A DNA stretch of 64,000 nt from NCBI RefSeq assembly GCF_003814745.1, contig NZ_RKRD01000001.1, positions 1,612,001 to 1,676,000 of the forward strand, in the 5' to 3' direction. The notes under the pieces were generated by a model. The model was given only the letters and a program-made list of their open reading frames with translations. It had not been told where the DNA came from and did no database searches. This DNA comes from Hydrogenoanaerobacterium saccharovorans. Its GTDB lineage: Bacteria; Bacillota; Clostridia; Oscillospirales; Ruminococcaceae. Positions 50,634 to 58,585 of this stretch are shown one piece after another (positions within the stretch are counted from its first letter, which is position 1; each line of letters starts with the position of its first letter). Position numbers and translations under genes: made by a program.

Positions 50634-52445
50634 ATGAAGAGTATTTTCAATCGGGCACTATGCATTCTGTTGTGTGTTGCTATGATTTTTACCGTAACAG
50701 CATGCTCCGGCAACAGTGCTACCCCGCAAGCAGGAGATCAAGACGGTAAATTTAAGGCAGGTACATACACAGCATCTGCCAAGGGAATGGGCGGAGACGT
50801 TGCAGTTGAAGTAGTTTTAACGGCAGATAAAATCGAAAGCGTAAAAGTAACCTCTCACAAAGAGACACCGGGAATTGGCGACTTGCCTATAGAGCAGCTA
50901 CCTGAAAAAATCGTAGAAATTCAAGGTCTCGGCGTAGATACTGTTGCAGGAGCAACCATTACAAGCAATGCAATTTTAGCGGCAGTTACCGACTGCTTAA
51001 AGCAGGCAGGCGCTGACACCGATGCTCTTAAAGCAATAAAAGGCGATGCTGCACAAAAAGCAGAAGACGTATCTCTTGATGCAGATGTTGTTGTTGTAGG
51101 TGCAGGCGGTGCAGGCCTTGCTGCTGCTGTTACAGCGCATCAAGCAGGAAGCTCTGTGATTGTTCTTGAGAAAATGCCAAAGGTAGGCGGAAACACTATT
51201 TTGTCCGGCGGAGCACTGAACGCAGTTGATGAAGGAAGCGAAACAGCAATTGCCAATAAAGACTCTGTAGAAAAGCACTATACCCAAACGATAGAGGGCG
51301 GAGACAAACAGGGAGACCCCGAATTGGTTCGCACACTCGTTACCAATGCATGGGACGGAGTGGAATGGTTAAAAGGCCTTGGAATGGAATTTAAGCCGGG
51401 CGTATTCACCGTTTTGGGTGGTATGTGGCCAAGAGCTCATAAACCTGTTGACCCTGTTGGAACAGGCTTTTTCAACACTTATATGAAGTATATCGATGCC
51501 AACGACAATATTAAAGTAATGCTTAACACAAAGGCTACCGAGCTCGTTGTGAAAGACGGTAAAGTAAGCGGTGTGATTGCAAAAGGTGAAACCGGAAACA
51601 AGGTGACACTGAATGCAAAAAAAGGTGTTGTACTTGCGACAGGCGGTTTTGCAGGAAATGTAGAAATGCGCCAGAAATATAATACCAAATGGCCCAAACT
51701 TGATGATTCGATTAAGTCTACAAACCATTCCGGAGCAACAGGCGACGGTATTTTGCTTGCTGAAACGGTAAATGCAGAATTGGTCCAGATGGAAAATATC
51801 CAGCTGCTGCCGATGGGCGACCCCAAAACAGGCAGCCTGAGCGGAAACATCGAACAAGGTGTTGAGAACAGAATTTTTGTTAATGACGAAGGTGACCGAT
51901 TTGTTGATGAAGGTGCTCGCCGCGACGTAATGACTGCAGCACTTTTTGAGCAACCGAATAACCACATGTGGATTGTACTGGACAGCCATGATTACCCCAC
52001 AGGTGATGAAAAGAACAACTTTAATGAGTCGGTAAATGAGCTGATTGCTGAGGGCCGCGCATTCAAAGGTGAAACCTTAGAAGAATTGGCTGCAAAAATT
52101 GGCGTTAACCCTGAAAAACTAAGTGCAGCGGTAGAAGATTTTAACAAACATGTGGACGGAAAAGAGAAAGACTCTTTTGGCAGAACACTTTATAAAGATA
52201 AAATTGACAAAGGTCCATTCTATGCAGCACCACGTGTTCCAACCGTGCACCATACAATGGGTGGTGTAAAAATTAATAAAGATGCACAGGTACTTGACAA
52301 GAATGCAAAGGTAATTCCCCGATTGTATGCAGCCGGTGAGGTAACCGGAGGTATTCACGGCACAAACCGTTTAGGCGGTAATGCGCTTACCGATATTCTT
52401 GTATTCGGCAGAATTGCAGGTGCAGCTGCTGCACAGGCAAAGTAA
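50634..52445 (+). CDS. Secreted FMN/FAD fumarate-reductase-type flavoprotein (lipoprotein)
   Basis: This 603-residue protein has start ATG 50634 after AGAGGAG, a signal peptide and lipobox VTAC. An FMN-binding domain (about 45-130) contains VDTVAGATITS, a site where FMN is usually attached to Thr by ApbE. The FAD domain of the flavocytochrome c family starts VVVVGAGGAGLAAAVTAHQAG and ends GGIHGTNRLGGNALTDIL. Similar enzymes reduce fumarate, urocanate or other unsaturated acids outside the membrane. No heme motif is present. It may receive electrons from the NapH-like protein and ferredoxin upstream. Confidence 0.9.
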   Translation: MKSIFNRALCILLCVAMIFTVTACSGNSATPQAGDQDGKFKAGTYTASAKGMGGDVAVEVVLTADKIESVKVTSHKETPGIGDLPIEQLPEKIVEIQGLGVDTVAGATITSNAILAAVTDCLKQAGADTDALKAIKGDAAQKAEDVSLDADVVVVGAGGAGLAAAVTAHQAGSSVIVLEKMPKVGGNTILSGGALNAVDEGSETAIANKDSVEKHYTQTIEGGDKQGDPELVRTLVTNAWDGVEWLKGLGMEFKPGVFTVLGGMWPRAHKPVDPVGTGFFNTYMKYIDANDNIKVMLNTKATELVVKDGKVSGVIAKGETGNKVTLNAKKGVVLATGGFAGNVEMRQKYNTKWPKLDDSIKSTNHSGATGDGILLAETVNAELVQMENIQLLPMGDPKTGSLSGNIEQGVENRIFVNDEGDRFVDEGARRDVMTAALFEQPNNHMWIVLDSHDYPTGDEKNNFNESVNELIAEGRAFKGETLEELAAKIGVNPEKLSAAVEDFNKHVDGKEKDSFGRTLYKDKIDKGPFYAAPRVPTVHHTMGGVKINKDAQVLDKNAKVIPRLYAAGEVTGGIHGTNRLGGNALTDILVFGRIAGAAAAQAK

Positions 52446-52461
52446 ATTAAAAGCATATAGA

Positions 52462-52503
52462 ATGAACGCCCGAACACATTTTTCGGGCGTTCATTCGTTT
52501 TTT
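52462..52503 (+). terminator. Terminator after the flavin reductase gene
   Basis: ATGAACGCCCGAA (52462-52474) and TTCGGGCGTTCAT (52482-52494) form a 13-bp perfect stem, with a T run from about 52497. Confidence 0.88.
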
Positions 52504-52553
52504 ATCCGGTAATGTGCTATAATAAAGCGTAAGATTAATTGCGGGGGTTGGGT

Positions 52554-53135
52554 ATGAAAGAGAATCCAAAGAAAAATCAAAAAAGGCAAGAACTCATCCT
52601 AACCATTGTAGAAGTAGTAAACAGGTTAGGGTACGAAAATTTGACCATCCGCGACATTTGCAGAGAGGCAAATATTTCAATTGGTACTTTCTATCATTAT
52701 TTTAATGAAAAATCGGATATTGTCCGCATCCTGTTTAAAGGTATTGATGATTATTTTGAAAACAGTGTCCTCCCCTCTTTCGGCAATGATGAGCTGAAAA
52801 ACATACTAACCTTTGTATGCGAATATGCTTCGTATTGCGACAAAAGCGGCGTTGCTATCACCAGAGAAATCAGCACTGCTCCGCTGATAAATGCAAGCCG
52901 AAACTACCTATCCAATCAAAAACGTAAGCTATCCATCATCATCGAAGGTGTTGTATTTCGTGGTCAACAAAAAAAGCAGATAACACAAGATTTTACAGTG
53001 GAACAAATAGCACAAATGGTTTTGGTTGGAATGCGCGGCTATTCTGCCGACTGGGCGAAAAACCAAGGAGCTTATGATATTGTAGAAGCAGTAAAAAACC
53101 ATTTTATCGTTTTCAACAAAGGGATAAGTGCTTAA
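52554..53135 (+). CDS. TetR/AcrR-family transcriptional regulator
   Basis: This 193-residue protein starts at ATG 52554, preceded by a G-rich GGGGG site. The N-terminal HTH is LTIRDICREANISIGTFYHYF (about 27-47); the C-terminal ligand domain is helical. A -10 box TATAAT at about 52518 gives it its own promoter after a terminator. It probably represses the upstream flavin reductase gene through the palindrome at 50595-50611 and is released by that enzyme's substrate; both points are inference from position. Confidence 0.88.
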   Translation: MKENPKKNQKRQELILTIVEVVNRLGYENLTIRDICREANISIGTFYHYFNEKSDIVRILFKGIDDYFENSVLPSFGNDELKNILTFVCEYASYCDKSGVAITREISTAPLINASRNYLSNQKRKLSIIIEGVVFRGQQKKQITQDFTVEQIAQMVLVGMRGYSADWAKNQGAYDIVEAVKNHFIVFNKGISA

Positions 53136-53184
53136 TTAAATTTCTGCATTCAAAATTCCTTTCATCGCTAGCCCTTATATATGC

Positions 53185-53222
53185 AAAAAGATAAGCAGAG
53201 CGTTTGCCCTGCTTATCTTTTT
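53185..53222. terminator. Bidirectional terminator between tetR and marR
   Basis: AAAAAGATAAGCAG (53185-53198) and CTGCTTATCTTTTT (53209-53222) form a 14-bp perfect stem with T runs on both strands. Confidence 0.9.
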
Positions 53223-53226
53223 ATGT

Positions 53227-53661
53227 TCATGAATCTTTTATTTCTGTATCTGCAAGCATTTGTTCTAAAACATCCTTAAAAGTAGAAAGGTCTGCTTCGC
53301 TGATATTGGCTATTGCATCGTTTTTAAATTTCTCTGCTACAGCTGTAAGCTCTTTATTCAAACTATTGCCTTTTGCAGTCAGTACAAGATTGTGCACCCG
53401 TTTATCGTGCTGCGAATTAATTCGTTCAAGTAAGCCGTCTTTTTCCATTCTGTCAATCAAGCGCACAATTGTTGGCTCTTTTAGCGACATTTTTTCAGAT
53501 AATTTTTTTTGCGTTATAAACTTATCCAAACTCACATAATACATGGCTGTCCACTGTACACGTGTAACATTATAAAGTTCCAAACGCTTTTCTAACCTTT
53601 GCGCCAAAGCTTTTGCACCTTTGCAGGTAATGTACGCAATACAGTCATTTAAATCAAACAT
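53227..53661 (-). CDS. MarR-family regulator of the osmC-lpd-lplA operon
   Basis: This 144-residue protein has a winged helix: ITQKKLSEKMSLKEPTIVRLI for recognition and the wing DKRVHNLVLTAKG. A Cys (C13, ITCKG) lies in the N-terminal helix, close to where OhrR proteins have their redox Cys (about residue 15), so peroxide sensing is conceivable. It is the last gene of the operon, 39 bp after lplA. Direct repeats in the operon promoter (56867-56904) are candidate binding sites, giving autoregulation. Confidence 0.88.
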   Translation of the reverse strand: MFDLNDCIAYITCKGAKALAQRLEKRLELYNVTRVQWTAMYYVSLDKFITQKKLSEKMSLKEPTIVRLIDRMEKDGLLERINSQHDKRVHNLVLTAKGNSLNKELTAVAEKFKNDAIANISEADLSTFKDVLEQMLADTEIKDS

Positions 53662-53700
53662 TTATTTACCTACCCCACATTTACAACTATTATATTAATA

Positions 53701-54624
53701 TTATAGAATTGCAAAGAATTTTGCAAGATAGGAAAATATGTTTTTTTCACTGAAATTCATGCCTTTAAGCCCTTGCTCGCATTCTTCCATATGATGCATA
53801 TCAAGGCTATCTGTGTATACTTTTGCATTTTTTATTAATCCATTCTCAACATCAGCACTGATCGATACATTTTTGCCAGGGAACATTTTTTCAAATGTTA
53901 TTGTAAATTGAGGGCATTCGCCAATGAGCCACGCATCGCTAGAAAGCTTTTCGGCAAGCGCCATAGCCTCAGCATTGGCAGATAAAAATTGCCGCTGCTC
54001 GCTTTTGCCGAATATCTTGCAAAAAGCTTCTTCCAACGCAAGCATAACATCCTGTACCGTAATTTGAGGTAATTTTTCTGCAAGGTTCAGAATCCGGCTC
54101 GATACCGAAGATATCCCTTTCGACTCCAACTTGAGTTTGGACGGTGTGATTGCTTTTTCGAGCATGCTCAAATCAACATCCACCATAATTGTGCCATGAT
54201 ACATATAGTGCCCTTCATCAACCAGCCATGCTTGACCGGAGAATTTTCTGCCATCACACAAAATATCATTTCTGCCCAAAAATTGAGCTTCGACACCAAG
54301 CGCTTGCATTGCAGTTTTCAAAACGCGTAAAAAATGGGGTTCATTGGCGCGGCTTTCGCTTGTGATAAACGTAAAATTCAAGTTACCTTTATCGTGGTAA
54401 ACCGCTCCCCCGCCGGAAAATCGCCGTACAGGCAAAATATTGTTTTCTTTGAGAAAATTAATATTGCATTCTGCGTAGATATTTTGATTTCTGCCTAAAA
54501 TAACCGACGGCTCATTTTGCCACAAAAAAAGGATTACTTCATCGGTTGCATGCTCAAACAGCAATTTTTCCATTGCAATATTGATATAAGGGTTATTCTC
54601 TTTTGACAGATATATTTTATTCAT
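53701..54624 (-). CDS. lplA: Lipoate-protein ligase LplA
   Basis: This 307-residue protein has the LplA motif RRFSGGGAVYHDKGNLNF (about 71-88) plus the lipoate-binding LGRNQNIYAECN and a KFSGQAW segment. It activates free lipoate with ATP and attaches it to lipoyl-domain lysines. Its start overlaps the lpd stop by one base (TAATG), so it is translationally coupled to the protein it probably modifies. It is a little shorter than E. coli LplA (338), but has a C-terminal domain. Confidence 0.93.
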   Translation of the reverse strand: MNKIYLSKENNPYINIAMEKLLFEHATDEVILFLWQNEPSVILGRNQNIYAECNINFLKENNILPVRRFSGGGAVYHDKGNLNFTFITSESRANEPHFLRVLKTAMQALGVEAQFLGRNDILCDGRKFSGQAWLVDEGHYMYHGTIMVDVDLSMLEKAITPSKLKLESKGISSVSSRILNLAEKLPQITVQDVMLALEEAFCKIFGKSEQRQFLSANAEAMALAEKLSSDAWLIGECPQFTITFEKMFPGKNVSISADVENGLIKNAKVYTDSLDMHHMEECEQGLKGMNFSEKNIFSYLAKFFAIL

Positions 54625-56300
54625 TATTGATGCAGTGCTCCCAGCCCAAAGCCCATTGCCGCCTCATGAATTACTTCGCTTGTAGTTGGATGCGGAAAAA
54701 TAGTATGCGCTATTTCTTCTTCGCCCAATCCATTTTGGATGGCAAGCGTGAGCACGCTGATGAGTGCAGAGGCATCGGCACCAATGATAGAACCGCCTAT
54801 AATTTTTTGTGTTGTATTCTCTTTAATGAGTTTGATATACCCGCGCGGTTCGTTCATTGTAAGGGCTTTGCCGTTGCCTGCAAAATCAAAACGGCTAACG
54901 GTGTAACCTACATTGTTTGCCTTACATTCGTTCTCGTTTTTACCCACACTGGCAATTTCGGGAGATGTAAATATAACATTGGGCACTGCGGAATAGTCCA
55001 TCTCAACGTTTTTACCAAGAATATTTTTAACCGCAACAATCCCTTGATGAGAGGCAACATGCGCCAATTGAATAATATTTGTAACGTCACCAATAGCATA
55101 GAGGTGCTCGACGTTGGTTCGCATATGAGCATCTACTTTGATACCTCTGCCTCGTTCATTTAGTTCGGCATCTGTTTTATCAATCATTAAACCATCAAGG
55201 TTTGGTTCGCGGCCGATTGCCACCAGCACCTTTTCGGTAACTACAAGATGCTCACCATCTTCATTTTGATAAGTCACAACGGCACTGCCGTCTGTTGATG
55301 ATTGAATTTTAACTACTTTAGAACTTGTGTTTACTTTTATACCTGCTTCTGTAGCAATATCATATATTTCTTGTGAAATATCGGGGTCTACCATTGTCAG
55401 CAGTCTATCCATAAATTCAATGACATGCACTTCGGCACCAAAATTTTTGTAGATAAAGGCAAACTCCATACCAATTACACCGCCGCCGATAATGGTAATA
55501 GATTTTGGCAGTTGATTACACGAAAGCGCGCTGGTGCTGTTCATAACAACAGGCAAATCGATACCGGGAATATTAATGTTCGATATTTTTGAGCCAGTAG
55601 CCACAATCACATCTTTTGCGCTTACAAGGTAGTCTGTTTCTCCTTCGATTTTCACTTCGGTTGGCGATACAAAAGATGCGCTGCCTTTTATATGATTAAT
55701 GTTGTTTTTCTTCATCAGATAGTCAATGCCATCTACGAGCCTAGAGCAAACTTCGTTCTTACGTTCGATAACTCTTGTCATATCAACAGTTGCAACGCCA
55801 TCAATATTAACACCAAAATGTTTGCTTTCGTAGATATTACGGCAAATTTCAGCAGATTTAACAAGAGCTTTTGTTGGTATGCAGCCAACATTTAAACAAG
55901 TACCGCCCAACTCAGCTTTTTCTGCAAGTGTAACCTTTAACCCATTTTTAGCCGCATAAATAGCTGCAACATAGCCGCCGGGGCCACCGCCGATTACCAG
56001 CAAATCGGTATTGATATGCTGCAATTCTGCTTTTTCAGCTACAGGGTTTTCATCAGCTGTTTGTTGTACAGTATTCTCTTCGATGATAAACATAACAGCA
56101 TTGGAGCAAACTTGGGCACCTTCATCAAACAATATTTTTTGTACAACTCCATCAACAGTTGCTTTTATTGAGCGATTGCCTTTGCTTGTTTCAACCTGTG
56201 CAAGTACCGCACCGTTTTTAACAAATTCACCTTGTTTTACGCTTATTTTACCGACTTTACCTAATTTACCGCCCGGAATGATTGACATTTTAATTTCCAT
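54624..56300 (-). CDS. lpdA: Dihydrolipoamide dehydrogenase with fused lipoyl domain
   Basis: This 558-residue protein begins with a lipoyl/biotinyl domain (1-75), where K40 in VETSKGNRSI is the likely lipoylation site (the usual DK is SK). A linker leads to the flavoprotein: FAD site VIGGGPGGYVAAIYAAK, redox disulfide C135/C140 (GGTCLNVGCIPTK), NAD site GGGVIGMEFAF and C-terminal HPTTSE. It moves electrons from NAD(P)H to lipoyl groups, including its own. There are no E1/E2 dehydrogenase genes nearby. ATG follows GAGGGG. Confidence 0.94.
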   Translation of the reverse strand: MEIKMSIIPGGKLGKVGKISVKQGEFVKNGAVLAQVETSKGNRSIKATVDGVVQKILFDEGAQVCSNAVMFIIEENTVQQTADENPVAEKAELQHINTDLLVIGGGPGGYVAAIYAAKNGLKVTLAEKAELGGTCLNVGCIPTKALVKSAEICRNIYESKHFGVNIDGVATVDMTRVIERKNEVCSRLVDGIDYLMKKNNINHIKGSASFVSPTEVKIEGETDYLVSAKDVIVATGSKISNINIPGIDLPVVMNSTSALSCNQLPKSITIIGGGVIGMEFAFIYKNFGAEVHVIEFMDRLLTMVDPDISQEIYDIATEAGIKVNTSSKVVKIQSSTDGSAVVTYQNEDGEHLVVTEKVLVAIGREPNLDGLMIDKTDAELNERGRGIKVDAHMRTNVEHLYAIGDVTNIIQLAHVASHQGIVAVKNILGKNVEMDYSAVPNVIFTSPEIASVGKNENECKANNVGYTVSRFDFAGNGKALTMNEPRGYIKLIKENTTQKIIGGSIIGADASALISVLTLAIQNGLGEEEIAHTIFPHPTTSEVIHEAAMGFGLGALHQ

Positions 56301-56316
56301 TACGTACCCCTCACGT

Positions 56317-56348
56317 AAAAAAGCCTATTTATATAAATAGGCTTTTTA
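56317..56348 (-). terminator. Hairpin between osmC and lpd
   Basis: AAAAAGCCTATTTA (56317-56330) and TAAATAGGCTTTTT (56333-56346) form a 14-bp perfect stem with T runs. It may end part of the osmC transcripts, so OsmC is made in excess over Lpd and LplA. Confidence 0.85.
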
Positions 56349-56363
56349 TTGTTTCATAACAAA

Positions 56364-56804
56364 TTAATCGATTACTACGCCAGATTTTACAAGTTTTACC
56401 CCATTTGCAAGGCAATCGCCAACAGGGCAGGTTTTTTCAATAAAATCAGCAAAAGCCTCTGCTTTTTCTTGTGTTTCGTTTGTTTTAAAATGCATAACAA
56501 AACGAATTTCTTGGAAGCCGTTTCTTACATCTGCAAGCCCCATAAAACCGTCTGGGTCAAGGTCGCCCTCCAACTCTACGTGAAATTCTTCAAAAGTAAA
56601 GTCATGTGCTGCAGCAAAAGCACTTGCAACTATGGTTTGGCAAGCCCCCAACGCGCAAAGAACCGCCTCTACAGGGTTCATAGCTGCGTTAGTACCGCCA
56701 AGGTCTTCCGGCTCATCCATAATGATTTTGAAACCACGTGCGTTTGTTTCTACCTGCAAACCCTCTTTTAGCTTTTTTGCACTTGCTTTGAATGTAGTTA
56801 GCAT
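56364..56804 (-). CDS. OsmC-family thiol peroxidase
   Basis: This 146-residue protein has the two family cysteines C55 (LGACQT) and C126 (KTCPVGDCL), with catalytic Arg/Glu positions in the N-terminal sheet (GFKIIMDEPEDLGG). OsmC/Ohr proteins reduce organic hydroperoxides and are known to use lipoylated proteins as electron donors. A third Cys, C131, follows. It is the first gene of an operon with a lipoyl-domain Lpd and LplA, which fits that electron path closely. Confidence 0.92.
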   Translation of the reverse strand: MLTTFKASAKKLKEGLQVETNARGFKIIMDEPEDLGGTNAAMNPVEAVLCALGACQTIVASAFAAAHDFTFEEFHVELEGDLDPDGFMGLADVRNGFQEIRFVMHFKTNETQEKAEAFADFIEKTCPVGDCLANGVKLVKSGVVID

Positions 56805-56863
56805 ATTATTCCTTCTTTCTTTATTTAGGCAACATTTTATCCTGTTACCCTTTTGTTGCTATA

Positions 56864-56904
56864 ATCATAGCATACTAAGTATTGCTATTCAATAGCATAC
56901 TAAG
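56864..56904 (-). promoter_or_regulatory. osmC promoter with overlapping direct-repeat operator
   Basis: On the minus strand TTGAAT (56892-56887), 17 bp and TATGAT (56869-56864) form a sigma-A promoter. The 13-bp sequence ATAGCATACTAAG (plus strand) occurs twice, at 56867-56879 and 56892-56904, 25 bp apart, overlapping the -10 and -35 boxes. Between them lies an imperfect inverted repeat AGTATTGCTATT/AATAGCATACT. This is a good repressor site for the MarR protein of the operon. Confidence 0.7.
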
Positions 56905-57054
56905 CTTTTTGTGAAAAATTTAACTTATTGCTAAGTTTGGCTTTCAAACATTGGGTAATTTATATAGTATAAAAATATTATTTTCGAATTAAAGTAAATA
57001 AAACATTAAAACAATTTGTAAGAAGAAAAAAATTGCATAATATTAAATAATGGG

Positions 57055-57083
57055 TTGACTTTTATCCAAAAAAATAGCATAAT
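57055..57083 (+). promoter_or_regulatory. tRNA-Gly promoter
   Basis: TTGACT (57055-57060), 17 bp, CATAAT (57078-57083), 13 bp before the mature tRNA. Confidence 0.75.
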
Positions 57084-57096
57084 AGATAATGCGATT

Positions 57097-57170
57097 GCAG
57101 GCATAGTTTAATGGCAAAACATCAGCTTCCCAAGCTGAGGTTGCGAGTTCGATTCTCGTTGCCTGCTCCA
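57097..57170 (+). tRNA. tRNA-Gly (anticodon CCC)
   Basis: A 74-nt cloverleaf. The acceptor GCAGGCA pairs with TGCCTGC (57160-57166), then T and encoded CCA. The anticodon arm is TCAGC-TTCCCAA-GCTGA, giving CCC; the T-arm is TTGCGAGTTCGATTCTCGT. It reads GGG codons. Confidence 0.95.
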
Positions 57171-57224
57171 TAACAATAGGTCAAAATAGATGCAGGGCTT
57201 AAAAGCCCAGTGGTTATGCGGCCT

Positions 57225-57264
57225 GACGAGGGTTTTGAATGAAAAATTCAGAACCCTCGTTTTT
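57225..57264 (+). terminator. Terminator of tRNA-Gly
   Basis: ACGAGGGTTTTGAAT and ATTCAGAACCCTCGT form a 15-bp stem with one mismatch, followed by TTTT. A small extra hairpin GGGCTT/AAGCCC lies at 57195-57208. Confidence 0.85.
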
Positions 57265-57335
57265 CATAGATGCACCTCGCTTTTTTAGTAAAGGCGGGGT
57301 ATTTCTCATTTTGAGGTCGAAGCAAGGTCTCCATA

Positions 57336-57506
57336 ATGTGTAAAGTGCTTAGAATTTTTCGAAGTACTTACTATGCATACAAGAAGCCACAATTTAAAAA
57401 AGATGAATTAAACGAGCTTGTAGTGGAAATCTTCAATGAGAATCAGCATGTTTACGAAACAAGGAAACTAAAAGTAGAGTTGGGAAGAAAAAGCACAAGG
57501 TTTTAG
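57336..57506 (+). pseudogene. IS3-family transposase OrfB, N-terminal remnant
   Basis: A 56-codon frame begins MCKVLRIFRSTYYAYKKP and contains NENQHVYETRKLKVELG, the well-known N-terminal part of IS3/IS150-type OrfB, then stops. The DDE catalytic region is missing. Seen with the OrfA fragment at 34015-34155, it shows past IS3 activity. It lies 166 bp after a tRNA gene. Confidence 0.8.
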
Positions 57507-57563
57507 GTATAACAAAGCAGACCAGCTGTATCTGCTACAACCGGCCGATAGAGGGAAGTACCC

Positions 57564-57613
57564 AAAAGATTGGCACCGGAATGCTCCTTATGGTTTTCCG
57601 GTGCCAATCTTTT
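57564..57613. terminator. Long bidirectional terminator of the GRE operon
   Basis: AAAAGATTGGCACCGGAA (57564-57581) and TTCCGGTGCCAATCTTTT (57596-57613) form an 18-bp perfect stem immediately after the activase stop codon on the minus strand. Confidence 0.92.
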
Positions 57614-57617
57614 TAAC

Positions 57618-58583
57618 TTACTTTGCTGTTAAGCCAGATATTACTACCTTTTCTGCTGGGAACACCTTTTGAGCAATATTACCCAAATAATCCACTTGAG
57701 TTTGCAGCATAAGCGGCTCCATTCTATATTCCCAATCCTTACGCAATTGACGATATTTGTCTTTGCATACATTATTAAATGAGCATAGTTCCCAACGTTC
57801 TATAACATTATGAAATGGAGATAGTAACGTACCAATCGCCTGGATATTTTCTTCTGTTGCAGTAGCACGAGGGATAAGGGGGGTTCTCACCCAAATACGG
57901 CAGTTTGATTTTCCTTCAATCACTTGCGTGCATAATGTTTTAAAGTTTTCTAAAATGAGGCTATTATCCACACCAGTATAAAAAAAATGTTGTTTCCAAT
58001 CAGACAATTTAATATCATAAAGAAAAACATCAGTAACCGGCATTAGGCTGAGCAGCACTTCAGAAGAGCATAGACCACAGGTATCCAGCGCTGTATGCAC
58101 ACCACGTTGCTTTAATTCCTGCAAAAGTGCAAATAGAAAATCAGGTTGCAAGGCAGGCTCTCCACCGGAAATTGTGACGCCCCCTTCAAATTCATCAAAA
58201 AATATTTTGTCTTTGCAGAGTTCATCGGCTAAAGTGGACACGTCGTATAATATACCTGTTTGCTTGATAGCCCCCGTTGGGCATTCCTTTGTGCACGCAA
58301 AACAAGACTGGCATTTTGTGCGATCAATGAGGACACCTTGTGTTGACAGAGAAATTGCTTGATTTGTGCAGCTTTCTACACAAAGTCCACACCCAATACA
58401 CTTTTTTTCATTCCATACAGGTATGGCATGTGCGGAAATGCTTTCAGGATTCTGACACCAGTTGCATCGGAGCGGACAACCTTTGAAAAAAGCTGTTGTA
58501 CGCATACCTGGTCCATCGTGCGTGGTTCCACGGTGGATATCAAATACCAACCCCTGAATCTTTGGGCTTAAAAATCTATCCAT
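57618..58583 (-). CDS. Glycyl radical enzyme activating enzyme (radical SAM)
   Basis: This 321-residue protein has the radical SAM cluster motif C36-x3-C40-x2-C43 (CPLRCNWC), then a ferredoxin-like insert with two clusters, CIGCGLCVESC (62-72) and CQSCFACTKECP (91-102), as found in activases of dehydratase/decarboxylase-type glycyl radical enzymes rather than PflA. VTISGGEPALQPDF is the SAM-binding GGE motif. It generates the glycyl radical on the enzyme encoded just before it, 2 bp away. Confidence 0.94.
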   Translation of the reverse strand: MDRFLSPKIQGLVFDIHRGTTHDGPGMRTTAFFKGCPLRCNWCQNPESISAHAIPVWNEKKCIGCGLCVESCTNQAISLSTQGVLIDRTKCQSCFACTKECPTGAIKQTGILYDVSTLADELCKDKIFFDEFEGGVTISGGEPALQPDFLFALLQELKQRGVHTALDTCGLCSSEVLLSLMPVTDVFLYDIKLSDWKQHFFYTGVDNSLILENFKTLCTQVIEGKSNCRIWVRTPLIPRATATEENIQAIGTLLSPFHNVIERWELCSFNNVCKDKYRQLRKDWEYRMEPLMLQTQVDYLGNIAQKVFPAEKVVISGLTAK

Positions 58584-58585
58584 AC

